This document shows, piece by piece, positions 8,811 to 17,542 of a stretch of DNA of 64,000 nucleotides. How positions within the stretch are numbered: the first letter of the stretch is position 1; the number at the start of each line of letters is the position of its first letter. A program made the translations under genes and the position numbers. The DNA lies in assembly GCA_947503925.1 (NCBI GenBank), contig CANNFQ010000003.1, positions 1 to 64,000 of the forward strand, written 5' to 3'. A model generated the notes under the pieces. That model made no database searches. It was not told the origin of the DNA and worked only from the letters and a program-made list of their open reading frames with translations. This DNA is from an uncultured Paracoccaceae bacterium (GTDB lineage Bacteria; Pseudomonadota; Alphaproteobacteria; Rhodobacterales; Rhodobacteraceae).

Positions 8811-8920
8811 CCCGAATCAAGCGTTAATCCTTATTTTGCGGGCAAAAGCGCTGTCGGCGACGAGTTGGCAAAACGTCGGACCCTTTTGTTGGCGGGAGCC
8901 TGATTAACACGTCGCACGTT
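8811..8920 (+). repeat. GAATC/TTAA/3xGTCGG intergenic repeat, copy A
   Basis: Elements in order: CCGAATC (GAATC at 8814), TTAA at 8824, CAAAA at 8843, GTCGG-type blocks at 8853, 8864 (GTTGG) and 8875 (11-nt steps), TTAA at 8904 followed by a GTCGCACG block. The last GTCGG-to-TTAA distance is 29 nt and GAATC-to-TTAA is 10 nt, identical in the two other copies. It lacks about 12 nt present in those between the first TTAA and the GTCGG blocks. It lies between the convergent adenosyltransferase and zinc-ribbon genes, in a 280-bp gap that otherwise holds only the palindrome at 8740. Confidence 0.75.
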
Positions 8921-9023
8921 GCGAATGGGCAATAACAGCAAATGATGCATGTTCCACCCGGCCGGTAGGCCGACCGACCTTATGCGTGCGACATCGGCAT
9001 GGTGACCCAATCGCATTTGGAGG

Positions 9024-9281
9024 TTACGATGTCTTCCATCGCTCCAACCGAGGCAGTGACCGGGTAAAGACCCAGCCCATGAACCGGGGCATCCCCTTTT
9101 TCTGCAACGCATCAATGCAAAACGCCTGCATCTGGGAGACATCAAAATCCGGTTGCCGGAAGGCGCCCGTATCATAGCAAAGCGAGCAATATTTGCTGCT
9201 ACGGCTTCCGTCCACCTCGGTCCCGCCGCCGCCCGGGTCCTTGTCCATTGGCATTCCACAGCTTTGGCAGACCTGTCCCAT
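9024..9281 (-). CDS. Putative zinc-ribbon protein
   Basis: An 85-residue protein with CQSCGMPM near the N-terminus and KYCSLCYDTGAF about 25 residues later: two CxxC knuckles of the putative zinc-ribbon family that is often found alone or fused to transporters and regulators. The C-terminal half (MQAFCIDALQKKGMPRFMGWVFTR) looks like a short amphipathic helical region. Function is unknown. ATG 9281 is preceded by AGAGG; an in-frame GTG three codons upstream is also possible. It is divergent from a MerR-family gene, with a dyad between them, suggesting it is that regulator's target. Confidence 0.75.
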   Translation of the reverse strand: MGQVCQSCGMPMDKDPGGGGTEVDGSRSSKYCSLCYDTGAFRQPDFDVSQMQAFCIDALQKKGMPRFMGWVFTRSLPRLERWKTS

Positions 9282-9336
9282 TCCTGTCACCTCTCAGAAT
9301 CATGTCGGCATCTTGCCGGATGCCCAATAGTTTTCT

Positions 9337-9364
9337 AAAACCATGGAGTAGAGTCAATGGTTTT
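9337..9364. promoter_or_regulatory. MerR-type operator/promoter between the zinc-ribbon gene and the regulator
   Basis: Perfect arms AAAACCAT (9337-9344) and ATGGTTTT (9357-9364) flank a 12-nt centre. On the minus strand, toward the zinc-ribbon gene, TTGACT (9357-9352) and AACTAT are separated by 19 nt, the lengthened spacer typical of MerR-activated promoters. The dyad is not centred in that spacer, so the exact operator is uncertain. Confidence 0.5.
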
Positions 9365-9373
9365 GGAGAAACG

Positions 9374-9748
9374 ATGCGGATCGGCGCCCTTTCAGCACTG
9401 ACCGGCCTGTCGCGGGACACGCTGCGGTTTTACGAAAAACAGGGGCTGATCCGGTCCCTGCCATCGTCAGAACCATCAAACAGCTATCGCAACTATCCAG
9501 AAGATAGTTCCGAACGGTTGCGCATGATCACCGATGCCCGCGCTGCCGGCTTATCCATCGGCGACCTGAAAACACTGTTGAATTGTATGGAAAGCGGCGA
9601 TCTGAGCACCTTTGATCTGGACGCATTTCTGGATGAACGGATAGCCCATCTGGAACATGTGATCGCGACGGCACAACGCACCCTGGGCATGCTGCGCGAC
9701 ACCCGGTCCGCGATCACCATGTCGGATCAGCTGCATATCCCAGAATAG
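9374..9748 (+). CDS. MerR-family transcriptional regulator
   Basis: A 124-residue MerR protein: N-terminal winged helix-turn-helix MRIGALSALTGLSRDTLRFYEKQGLI with the wing region SYRNYPEDSSERLRMI, then the long dimerisation helix (about residues 77-115). Only one cysteine (in LLNCMESG) is present in the effector region and no CxxC metal loop, so it is not an obvious mercury or copper sensor; a small-molecule or redox ligand is possible. GGAGAA precedes ATG 9374; longer in-frame starts would read through the operator. Its divergent neighbour encodes a zinc-ribbon protein. Confidence 0.88.
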   Translation: MRIGALSALTGLSRDTLRFYEKQGLIRSLPSSEPSNSYRNYPEDSSERLRMITDARAAGLSIGDLKTLLNCMESGDLSTFDLDAFLDERIAHLEHVIATAQRTLGMLRDTRSAITMSDQLHIPE

Positions 9749-9873
9749 CATGGCGAAGATACGTGGCGTCCACAGTCTGCGCCGTGTCGATTTTGCACTG
9801 TTGTTGCCCCGGCCCGCACGATAATAACGTCCCGAGAACGTAAATGCTCAGATTCTTTGGGAGAGAAACGCAG

Positions 9874-10632
9874 ATGAAGGTCCTCGTACCCGTCAAACGC
9901 GTGATCGACTATAACGTGAAGGTTCGCGTCAAAGCGGATGGTTCAGGTGTCGATCTTGCGAACGTCAAAATGTCCATGAACCCTTTCGATGAAATCGCCG
10001 TGGAAGAGGCGATCCGCCTGCGCGAAGCTGGCAAAGTCGAAGAGGTCGTGGCGGTGTCCATCGGCGTCAAGCAGGCGCAGGAAACCCTGCGGACCGCATT
10101 GGCCATGGGCGCTGACCGCGCGATCCTGATTGTTGCGGCTGACGACGTCCACACTGACATCGAACCGCTGGCCGTTGCCAAATTGCTGGCCGCTGTCGTC
10201 AAGGAAGAAGAGCCGGGTCTGGTCCTCTGTGGCAAGCAAGCGATCGACAATGACATGAACGCCACGGGTCAGATGCTGTCTGCTCTGCTGGGCTGGTCAC
10301 AGGCGACGTTTGCATCCGAAGTGAACATCGACGGCGACAGTGCAACTGTCACCCGCGAAGTTGATGGCGGCTTGCAGACGATCAAGGTTACCATGCCGAC
10401 AATCATCAGCGTTGATCTGCGCCTGAACGAGCCGCGCTATGCATCCCTGCCCAACATCATGAAGGCCAAGAAAAAACCTTTGGATGAAAAAACCCCTGCC
10501 GATTACGGCGTTGACGTGACCCCACGCCTGAACGTGGTCAGCACGACAGAGCCAGAGGCCCGCAAGGCCGGGATCATGGTGGGTTCGGTTGATGAACTTG
10601 TCGAAAAACTCAAAGAAGCGGGGGCTGTGTGA
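9874..10632 (+). CDS. etfB: Electron transfer flavoprotein beta subunit
   Basis: The 252-residue protein starts [16 protein letters not shown] and includes [17 protein letters not shown], then [21 protein letters not shown], then [15 protein letters not shown], the ETF-beta signature block. With EtfA it forms the soluble FAD/AMP heterodimer that accepts electrons from acyl-CoA dehydrogenases and passes them to ETF-quinone oxidoreductase. ATG 9874 follows GGGAGAG. Its stop TGA overlaps the etfA ATG by one base, implying coupled translation. Confidence 0.96.
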   Translation: MKVLVPVKRVIDYNVKVRVKADGSGVDLANVKMSMNPFDEIAVEEAIRLREAGKVEEVVAVSIGVKQAQETLRTALAMGADRAILIVAADDVHTDIEPLAVAKLLAAVVKEEEPGLVLCGKQAIDNDMNATGQMLSALLGWSQATFASEVNIDGDSATVTREVDGGLQTIKVTMPTIISVDLRLNEPRYASLPNIMKAKKKPLDEKTPADYGVDVTPRLNVVSTTEPEARKAGIMVGSVDELVEKLKEAGAV

Positions 10633-11558
10633 TGGCTGTTCTTCTGATTGGTGAAGTGACCGACGGCGCATTGGCCGTTGACGCAACCGCAAAAGCCGTT
10701 TCTGCGGCCACTGCATTGGGTGATGTGACCGTGCTTTGTGCTGGTGCCTCTGCGCAGGCTGCCGCTGATGAAGCGGCAAAGATCGATGGTGTTGCCAAGG
10801 TGCTTTGCGCCGAGGATGACGCGCTGGGTCACCGTCTGGCCGAACCAACGGCTGATCTGATCGTGTCGTTGGCAGATGACTACAGCCATATCGCCGCCCC
10901 TGGGACCACTGACGCTAAGAACGTGATGCCCAGGGTGGCAGCACTTTTGGATGCGATGGTGATTTCCGAAGTAACCGCGATTGTCGATGCCGACACGTTT
11001 GAGCGCCCGATCTATGCGGGCAACGCGATCCAGACGGTCAAGTCATCCGATGAAAAGAAGGTTCTGACAATCCGGACCGCCGGTTTTGATGCCGCCGGTA
11101 TGGGCGGGTCTGCATCTGTCGAAAGCATCGGCGGCGCCAGCAATTCGGGTCTGTCCGAATGGGTCGAAGACAAGGTTGCCGCATCTGACCGCCCTGAACT
11201 GACATCTGCGGGTGTTGTTGTGTCCGGTGGTCGCGGTGTCGGGTCCGAAGAGGATTTCGCCCTGATCGAAAAACTTGCGGACAAGCTGGGTGCGGCTGTT
11301 GGCGCATCCCGCGCCGCTGTTGACAGTGGCTATGCCCCCAATGACTGGCAGGTTGGTCAAACCGGTAAGGTGGTGGCACCGGATCTTTATGTCGCGGTTG
11401 GGATCTCTGGTGCGATCCAGCACCTTGCCGGCATGAAAGACAGCAAGATCATCGTCGCGATCAACAAGGACGAAGAAGCCCCTATTTTCCAAGTGGCTGA
11501 TTACGGTCTGGTTGCCGACCTGTTCAACGCCGTGCCGGAGTTGACTGAAAAGCTCTGA
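10632..11558 (+). CDS. etfA: Electron transfer flavoprotein alpha subunit
   Basis: A 308-residue ETF-alpha with the FAD-binding C-terminal domain: [42 protein letters not shown], then [17 protein letters not shown] and [13 protein letters not shown], ending [17 protein letters not shown]. It binds FAD and docks to dehydrogenases. The ATG at 10632 overlaps the etfB stop (TGATG). A strong terminator follows 27 nt after the stop. The downstream 3-hydroxybutyryl-CoA dehydrogenase, separated only by one opposite-strand gene, fits fatty-acid or PHB metabolism. Confidence 0.96.
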   Translation: MAVLLIGEVTDGALAVDATAKAVSAATALGDVTVLCAGASAQAAADEAAKIDGVAKVLCAEDDALGHRLAEPTADLIVSLADDYSHIAAPGTTDAKNVMPRVAALLDAMVISEVTAIVDADTFERPIYAGNAIQTVKSSDEKKVLTIRTAGFDAAGMGGSASVESIGGASNSGLSEWVEDKVAASDRPELTSAGVVVSGGRGVGSEEDFALIEKLADKLGAAVGASRAAVDSGYAPNDWQVGQTGKVVAPDLYVAVGISGAIQHLAGMKDSKIIVAINKDEEAPIFQVADYGLVADLFNAVPELTEKL

Positions 11559-11584
11559 TCCGCGCTGGATGTCTGTATATCACC

Positions 11585-11614
11585 AAAAAGCCCGCTGCCC
11601 GCAGCGGGCTTTTT
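11585..11614 (+). terminator. Rho-independent terminator after etfBA
   Basis: AAAAA then GCCCGCTGC (11590-11598), a CC loop, GCAGCGGGC (11601-11609) and TTTTT. The A/T flanks make it bidirectional; its end touches the stop codon of the minus-strand gene that follows. Confidence 0.92.
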
Positions 11615-12462
11615 CATGCGACACGGTAGAGATGTTCGCGCAAGGACGGGATTAGCCAGGAACTGACCTCTGCATGACAGGTCACGCCAAGCATCTCGGA
11701 TGCTACGCTTTCCTGACTTTCGGGGAATTGCATGCCTTCGGTCCCTTCGAACAATGCTTCCTCCGTCGGGTTGGCCACGACGACGTCCTGCACAAGCGAC
11801 CGCAATTCATCGATCATGGATTGCGTGACGAATAGTGGGTCAGCCTGCAATTGGCTTTGCCGTTCAGACCAGTGTTGATCGCTTAACTCTTCTTCTGAGA
11901 ACCACAAAAGGATGGTGCGCGGCCCAATCTGGCCCAGCATGTTTTTCATCCGTGCGACCCAGGCTTCGCGCACTTCCTGCACCACAATGTCAAACCGTTC
12001 TGGGGATTTCGCATAAAGCGCGCCAAGCATATGGCGTACAAAGGAAAAATCTGAAAAATCGACATCGCTATAGATGGCTTGCAACACCGTTGATGCCTTC
12101 AGGAACCGATCATTCCGACGCGGGTGAACCGAATAGAACCGGTTGGACAGGTAATTTGCACCCATGATCTGCACCACGGTCATATCCGCATCGGCACAGA
12201 TATCCATGATCGCGGGATCATTCACAAACGCATCAATCCCGCCATTCACACAGCCCAGATTCACGCATGTCTGCCGCATGACTTTTTCAACAATGGACGG
12301 AAACGGTTTGGGGATAAATTTTCCATATGTCTCTGTCCCGCCGATAAAGGCGATATAGGGCCGGTCAAGCCGCCGCCGCGGCCCCCGAAACAACATTCTG
12401 GAGCTTCCATACCGGCACGGAGAATATGACAGATCGCCGTCTTCGATTGTTTCTTGCTTCAT
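11614..12462 (-). CDS. DUF6473-like protein of unknown function
   Basis: The 282-residue product contains PCRYGSSRMLFRGPRRRLDRPY and AFIGGTETYGKFIPKPFP, then CVNLGCVNGGIDAF and VVQIMGANYLSNRFYSVHPRRNDRF. This layout resembles the DUF6473 family, seen mainly in Rhodobacteraceae; the GGTETYG and LGxxNxG motifs look like an SGNH-hydrolase or sulfotransferase-like core, but I would not assign activity. ATG 12462 is chosen over an upstream TTG. It sits between etfA and 3-hydroxybutyryl-CoA dehydrogenase on the opposite strand. Confidence 0.7.
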   Translation of the reverse strand: MKQETIEDGDLSYSPCRYGSSRMLFRGPRRRLDRPYIAFIGGTETYGKFIPKPFPSIVEKVMRQTCVNLGCVNGGIDAFVNDPAIMDICADADMTVVQIMGANYLSNRFYSVHPRRNDRFLKASTVLQAIYSDVDFSDFSFVRHMLGALYAKSPERFDIVVQEVREAWVARMKNMLGQIGPRTILLWFSEEELSDQHWSERQSQLQADPLFVTQSMIDELRSLVQDVVVANPTEEALFEGTEGMQFPESQESVASEMLGVTCHAEVSSWLIPSLREHLYRVA

Positions 12463-12618
12463 GATTCCCGCCAAATTTGCTACCTGCGCCTAAATACGGC
12501 CAAACGAATTGCCATTTTCCTAACGCTAAAATTCATCGTAACTTTTCATTGATCCCCCGCCTTGAAGCACCCCCCCGCAGCGGCCTATGGTGCGAGGCGA
12601 ACCAGTCAGGGGAAGATC

Positions 12619-13494
12619 ATGACAATCGAACGTGTAGGCATCGTTGGCGCGGGCCAGATGGGCAACGGGATTGCCCATGTTTTTGCGCTGGCCGGTTATG
12701 ATGTTTTGATGACCGATATCAGCCAGGACGCGCTGACTTCCGCCATCGCCCTGATTGACCGCAATCTTGACCGGCAAGTCAGCCGTGATCTGATCACAGC
12801 CGAAGCTAAGGCAGATGCCACAGCCCGCATTGCCACAACTACCACCCTGACCGATCTGGGCCAGACCGACCTGATCATCGAGGCCGCGACAGAGCGCGAG
12901 TCCATCAAAACTGCAATTTTCGAAGATCTCGTGCCGCATCTGAAACCCGAAACGATCCTGACCTCCAACACCTCATCAATTTCGATCACCCGCCTTGCCT
13001 CTCGCACGGACCGCCCGGAAAAATTCATGGGCTTCCATTTCATGAACCCGGTTCCGATCATGCAACTGGTCGAATTGATTCGGGGCATCGCGACCGATGA
13101 GCCCACATTCAAAGCCTGTTACGGCGTTGTCGAACGGCTGGGCAAGACATCCGCTACCGCCGAGGATTTCCCCGCCTTCATCGTCAACCGCATCCTGATG
13201 CCGATGATCAATGAGGCGATTTATACACTTTATGAAGGTGTCGGGTCCGTACAATCCATTGATACATCCCTGAAGCTGGGGGCCAACCATCCGATGGGCC
13301 CGCTGGAATTGGCCGATTTCATTGGGCTAGACACCTGCCTCGCTATCATGAACGTGCTGCATGACGGGCTGGCCGACACCAAATACCGCCCCTGCCCTTT
13401 GCTGACCAAATATGTTGAGGCCGGTTGGCTGGGGCGCAAATCTAAGCGCGGCTTTTACGACTACCGGGGCGACACGCCGGTGCCGACGCGCTAG
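12619..13494 (+). CDS. 3-hydroxybutyryl-CoA dehydrogenase
   Basis: A 291-residue enzyme of the 3-hydroxyacyl-CoA dehydrogenase family. The Rossmann motif GIVGAGQMGNGIAHVFALAGYDV is at the N-terminus; TSSISITRLA and the catalytic His in FMGFHFMNPVPIMQLVELI follow; the C-terminal domain has NRILMPMINEAIYTLYEG and NHPMGPLELADFIGLDTCL. It interconverts 3-hydroxybutyryl-CoA and acetoacetyl-CoA with NAD(P). The size matches the monofunctional form (hbd/PaaH-like). AGGGGA lies 6 nt before ATG 12619. It probably works with the nearby electron transfer flavoprotein in acyl-CoA metabolism. Confidence 0.93.
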   Translation: MTIERVGIVGAGQMGNGIAHVFALAGYDVLMTDISQDALTSAIALIDRNLDRQVSRDLITAEAKADATARIATTTTLTDLGQTDLIIEAATERESIKTAIFEDLVPHLKPETILTSNTSSISITRLASRTDRPEKFMGFHFMNPVPIMQLVELIRGIATDEPTFKACYGVVERLGKTSATAEDFPAFIVNRILMPMINEAIYTLYEGVGSVQSIDTSLKLGANHPMGPLELADFIGLDTCLAIMNVLHDGLADTKYRPCPLLTKYVEAGWLGRKSKRGFYDYRGDTPVPTR

Positions 13495-13504
13495 GGGCAG
13501 GACC

Positions 13505-15196
13505 CTAGCCACGCAACCAGTCCGGCAGCTGATTGCGCGCCTGCCCCGTCACAGCCGCTGCTGCACAATCATGCAAAGAACCAAACCGGACAGCACGCCC
13601 CGTCAGACCACGGGCATAATGTGCGTATTTGCCGGAGTTTGTCATCAAAACCCGCGCTTTAGCCGGAAAGACAGGTTCTGTAATCGAACACCAGCATAGA
13701 TCGGGGATCACCTTGACCCCTGCTTGCGTCAGCCTATCAATGATCCCTTCCTGCGTCGCCACAGCCAGGACATTGCGCCCAAGTGTTACAATGACATCCA
13801 CAACCATCGGTCCGCGATCCTGCAGATGCTGCGCAAATGCCCGGCATTCGGACAGGGACGCATGCGGGCTGCCAATTGCCACCAGATCGACCTGGACATC
13901 CCCACCATTGAACCCTTGCCAGACCTGCGCCAGATCATGCGGCCGAACAGTGACCCGGGGGGCATCATCGGGCACGGGCTGATCCCCTTCCGGTGTATGC
14001 CCGCGGACATGCAGCATCGGCGCGGCAGAGGTCGTGCCAAAGGCTGCACAAAGCGCCTTGAGGTCATCCGCCGTCAGCGAAGCCGCCTCAAGCCCCGTCA
14101 GAATCGGATTGGAGTTGGGCGATTTGACACCGGCCAACCAACCTAGCATCGGCCAGATACTGTCATCATAACCGTCCGGCAGCGCGACATTGATCACGCA
14201 GCCCGGCACCCGATTGTCATCAAGATAAACACCTGTTCGCGGCGCGCGCCCTGTCATCGCGATAAACAGATCAAGGTAATCGGGATGTTTCTGGGTCCGC
14301 GCGCCCAGCACTGAATTGGCATAGATCACGGCATTGGATTCAGACCAGCCAATCGGCTCATCCACTTGCGGCACATCATCCAGCAAATAGGGCGCGCAGG
14401 TGAATGTCGGGCGCGCGCCCATATTCACATAGGCATCCGCCAACCGGCTGGCCTTGCGACCAAAATCCGGCGGAACATTCTGCGCCTGCCACCCGCGCCG
14501 ATCAACCGAAATGGCGTTGATCGTCGTAGGGATCCGGGTGCGGGCACCCATCTGATGCATCTTTTCGGCAAAATCCAGATTGGCATCATGGGCCAGAATG
14601 CAGCCATCAATATGGGCGCGGGTCACATCGGTCAGGTCCTGCGCGCCTTGGGCTGCGGCAATCAAGCACAGCACCTCCATCGCTATCTGCGCGGCTGGGC
14701 CATGCTGCCCGGCCAGCATACTCTTATCCGTATCGCTTAGCGTCAGCTGATGCGGATCAGGCCGGATCAAACCGATCACATGCCCATCAAACGCCAGCGT
14801 CTCGCCCCGAATTTCGGCGTGCCTGGCCCCAGACAGGCGATCATAATCGACCCGGGGCAGCCGCAGCACGGCAACGGGACGATCAAACAAGCGTGCGGCA
14901 ATCATCGCCCCAAGGGTCAGAATGTCTTCATCTTCGCAAAACACCAAAGCCGCAGGCGCGTGCCCATTGCGGGCCAGTTGCAACATCACACCGCTACCGC
15001 TGCACGACCCGCGCGAGGTCGACATCAACACAATCCGCCCGGCCAGCGAGGCCCCGCAATCGGGGTGATGCGCATCGATGATCACGCCGGTATCAGGGTC
15101 GACACCACCCCAAAAACTCAGCCCCTCCTGACAGGTCAGAACGTCACCAGCGGCATCGTTTTGCACCAGCAGCAGCGGCAGGCCGGACCCCGCCAT
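13505..15196 (-). CDS. Aconitase X (fused DUF126-DUF521), likely hydro-lyase
   Basis: The 563-residue protein joins an N-terminal swivel domain (residues about 1-140; LSFWGGVDPDTGVIIDAHHPDCG, then STSRGSCSGSGVMLQL) to the large aconitase-X catalytic domain (AHIDGCILAH, HQMGARTRIPTTINAISVDR, WSESNAVIYANSVLGART). Fused bacterial members include cis-3-hydroxy-L-proline dehydratase; archaeal relatives dehydrate mevalonate 5-phosphate. The reaction here is therefore probably a dehydration of a hydroxy acid, possibly cis-3-hydroxyproline, but no pyrroline-2-carboxylate reductase is nearby. Its ATG overlaps the stop of the upstream phosphatase gene (TGATG). It is the last gene of the seven-gene minus-strand operon. 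Confidence 0.85.
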   Translation of the reverse strand: MAGSGLPLLLVQNDAAGDVLTCQEGLSFWGGVDPDTGVIIDAHHPDCGASLAGRIVLMSTSRGSCSGSGVMLQLARNGHAPAALVFCEDEDILTLGAMIAARLFDRPVAVLRLPRVDYDRLSGARHAEIRGETLAFDGHVIGLIRPDPHQLTLSDTDKSMLAGQHGPAAQIAMEVLCLIAAAQGAQDLTDVTRAHIDGCILAHDANLDFAEKMHQMGARTRIPTTINAISVDRRGWQAQNVPPDFGRKASRLADAYVNMGARPTFTCAPYLLDDVPQVDEPIGWSESNAVIYANSVLGARTQKHPDYLDLFIAMTGRAPRTGVYLDDNRVPGCVINVALPDGYDDSIWPMLGWLAGVKSPNSNPILTGLEAASLTADDLKALCAAFGTTSAAPMLHVRGHTPEGDQPVPDDAPRVTVRPHDLAQVWQGFNGGDVQVDLVAIGSPHASLSECRAFAQHLQDRGPMVVDVIVTLGRNVLAVATQEGIIDRLTQAGVKVIPDLCWCSITEPVFPAKARVLMTNSGKYAHYARGLTGRAVRFGSLHDCAAAAVTGQARNQLPDWLRG

Positions 15197-15978
15197 CAAA
15201 GATGCAAGGTCGCGTCGGCAATCTGCACCAGCTCATCGAATATACCCGCACTGCCCGCCACAACGCGGCCGCCATTCGCGATCATATCATCGGCCGATTG
15301 CGCCTCAACCCGGCCACCCGCCTCTGCGATGATCAACTGGCCCGCCAGACAATCCCAGGCGTTCATGTGCCCTTCCAGATAGCCAATCAACCGCCCCGCC
15401 GCGACATAGGCCAGTGACAGCGCACCAGAGCCGTTGCGATGAAACACACCGCCACGCGACACGACGGCATCAATCACAGCGACCAAACTCGCCTTGCTGA
15501 TCCGGTTGCAATAGCCGGTGCTGATCGTACCCCTGCTGATCGCCGCGTCAGCAGGCATGCGCATAGGCGCATCATTCAGCATCGCACCAGCACCCTTGAT
15601 GGCATGAAAAGTTTCATCATGAACGGGGTCATGGATCACGGCAATCTGGGTCGCATCATCCCTGACGATGGCGATCACAACGCACCAGACCGGCATGGCA
15701 TTGATGAAGTTGGATGTGCCGTCGATAGGGTCAATCACCCAGCGATAACCGGTTGTGCCGGGTTTGGGCGCATGTTCCTCGCCCACAATCCCATCATCGG
15801 GAAAGGCGGCTGCAATCAGTTCGCGGACATGCAATTCGACATTCTGATCGGCCTCAGTGACGAAATCCTGTAAACCCTTGCTGACCACCTCCAGCGTTGG
15901 CAAGCGTTGATAGTAATCCAGCGCCAGCGCGCCGCCGCTTTTGGCAATCTCAATCGCGGCCTTTAACCGATCTTTCAT
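15196..15978 (-). CDS. Inositol monophosphatase family protein
   Basis: A 260-residue Mg-dependent, Li-sensitive-type phosphatase. Metal ligands are seen in GIVGEEHA (Glu near 66), WVIDPIDGTSNFI (Asp82, Asp85 region) and HMNAWDCLAGQLIIAEAGG (the C-terminal WD motif). Family members hydrolyse inositol phosphates, histidinol phosphate or 3'-phosphoadenosine phosphates. Placement inside a transport/lyase operon rather than next to cys or his genes suggests a phosphorylated or sulfonated intermediate of the operon's substrate, which is only an inference. The stop overlaps the aconitase X start by one base. Confidence 0.9.
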   Translation of the reverse strand: MKDRLKAAIEIAKSGGALALDYYQRLPTLEVVSKGLQDFVTEADQNVELHVRELIAAAFPDDGIVGEEHAPKPGTTGYRWVIDPIDGTSNFINAMPVWCVVIAIVRDDATQIAVIHDPVHDETFHAIKGAGAMLNDAPMRMPADAAISRGTISTGYCNRISKASLVAVIDAVVSRGGVFHRNGSGALSLAYVAAGRLIGYLEGHMNAWDCLAGQLIIAEAGGRVEAQSADDMIANGGRVVAGSAGIFDELVQIADATLHL

Positions 15979-16051
15979 GCTGTCACTCCTTCACACGCAT
16001 TGGTTAGCGAAGGTGTGGCACATGTCTGCGGCGCGGGCCACAGCAATGGGG

Positions 16052-17539
16052 TCAGTCGCGTTTGCCCTGCACGATCCGGTCCAGGATCATTGCACAGAAC
16101 AGGATGGCAAATCCGGCCAAAATCCCTTGCCCGACCGATGCATATTGCAGCGCTTCCAGCACATCCTCGCCCAGCCCCTTGGCACCAATCAGCGATGCGA
16201 CCACAACCATCGCAAGGCTTAGCATGATAGTCTGATTGACCCCGGCCAGAATGGATGGGGCGGCAAGCGGCAAATCGACCTTGGTCAGCAAAAACCATTT
16301 TGACGCGCCATAAGCGATGGCGGCCTCGCGAATGGTTTCAGGCACGCCCCGCAAGCCCAGCACGGTCAGGCGCACGACAGGGGTGCCGCCAAAAATCATT
16401 GTGGTGACAACCGCAGCAGGCTTGCCCGTGCCAAAAAACGCGATCACCGGGATCATGAAGACAAAGGCAGGCATGGTCTGCATGAAATCCATGATCGGGC
16501 GGACAATGGCGTAAAACCGCGGGCGGCGGGCGCAGAACAGGCCAACAGGAATGCCGATGGCGATTGAGATACAGGCCGCCGTGCCCAGAAGGGCAAGCGT
16601 GGTCATCGCCTTTTCCCAGAACCCCAGAAAACCCATATAGGCCAGAAAGGCACCGGCAAAAATCGCGGCCCGGCTGCCCGCCGATAACCATGTCAGCAGG
16701 ATGATGAAACTGCCGATAACGGGCCATGGGGTATCGACAAACAGCACCTCCAGCGCATCCAGGACCGTGCGAATGCCAAGCGTGATCAGCTGGAAAAACC
16801 ATTCCCCGGATTCGATGATGAAGGCGAAAAACGCCTCGACCTTATCAATCGCATCCAGCCGGATACCAGGGTCGGTGGGGAAATCCGTCAGCCAGCCAAT
16901 GGCCCCGGGAAAGGCATAGTGAATGACGCTTGTGCCAATCACCAGCACGGCAAACAAGGCAGCAAGCGCTGTGCGGGCGGGGTCTAGCCCTGCACTGATC
17001 GAACTGTCCGACAGCCAATCGGAATAGCGTTTTTCCAAGGCCGTATTGGCAACAATCCCAGCAATGGCTTTGACAACGATCAGGGCCACAAGCCCCGTCA
17101 GGGCAACCCATATCGCCCCGGCCTCCAACTGTGCAATCTCGGCCTGCACATCCCCAATCGCGTCTTCCAGCGATTTGATCGTGCGTTCGAACACATCGAC
17201 ATTGTCAGCATTGCGGTCCTTGGCCGCCTGCAACTGCTCGCGGCGAAATTCCAGCGTGCCTTCGATCTGGGCAATCCGTTCGCGGGCGCTGGCCCCCAAA
17301 TCACCAAACAGGCCACGGCCAAGCTGGATATAGGCGAACGCCTCAAGAATAACGAATGTCAGCGCCCAGTTCCAAAGGCCACGCATGCCAAACCAGATCG
17401 GGCCAAGGACCGCCGCCACCCAGTTAAAGGTCCACGTGAACGCAGCGCTCGCCCCGATCTTCTGGAACTGATCACGGTAATAGCCGGGGCTGGTCGCCAC
17501 GAAATCGGCCAAAAGCTCATCTTTGGTTTTATCGGTCAT
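16052..17539 (-). CDS. Betaine/proline-type ABC transporter permease
   Basis: The 495-residue membrane protein carries a C-terminal ProW/OpuAB-like permease domain: MDFMQTMPAFVFMIPVIAFFGTG, then GGTPVVRLTVLGLRGVPETIREAAIAYGAS with the EAA loop, and NQTIMLSLAMVVVASLIGAKGLG. The N-terminal 180 residues add two hydrophobic segments flanking a predicted coiled coil (RIAQIEGTLEFRREQLQAAK and on), an extension seen in a subset of alphaproteobacterial transporters. It forms the channel of the transporter with the ATPase 3 nt upstream and the receptor beyond. ATG 17539. The substrate is a quaternary amine or related zwitterion by family. Confidence 0.9.
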   Translation of the reverse strand: MTDKTKDELLADFVATSPGYYRDQFQKIGASAAFTWTFNWVAAVLGPIWFGMRGLWNWALTFVILEAFAYIQLGRGLFGDLGASARERIAQIEGTLEFRREQLQAAKDRNADNVDVFERTIKSLEDAIGDVQAEIAQLEAGAIWVALTGLVALIVVKAIAGIVANTALEKRYSDWLSDSSISAGLDPARTALAALFAVLVIGTSVIHYAFPGAIGWLTDFPTDPGIRLDAIDKVEAFFAFIIESGEWFFQLITLGIRTVLDALEVLFVDTPWPVIGSFIILLTWLSAGSRAAIFAGAFLAYMGFLGFWEKAMTTLALLGTAACISIAIGIPVGLFCARRPRFYAIVRPIMDFMQTMPAFVFMIPVIAFFGTGKPAAVVTTMIFGGTPVVRLTVLGLRGVPETIREAAIAYGASKWFLLTKVDLPLAAPSILAGVNQTIMLSLAMVVVASLIGAKGLGEDVLEALQYASVGQGILAGFAILFCAMILDRIVQGKRD

Positions 17540-17542
17540 GGG

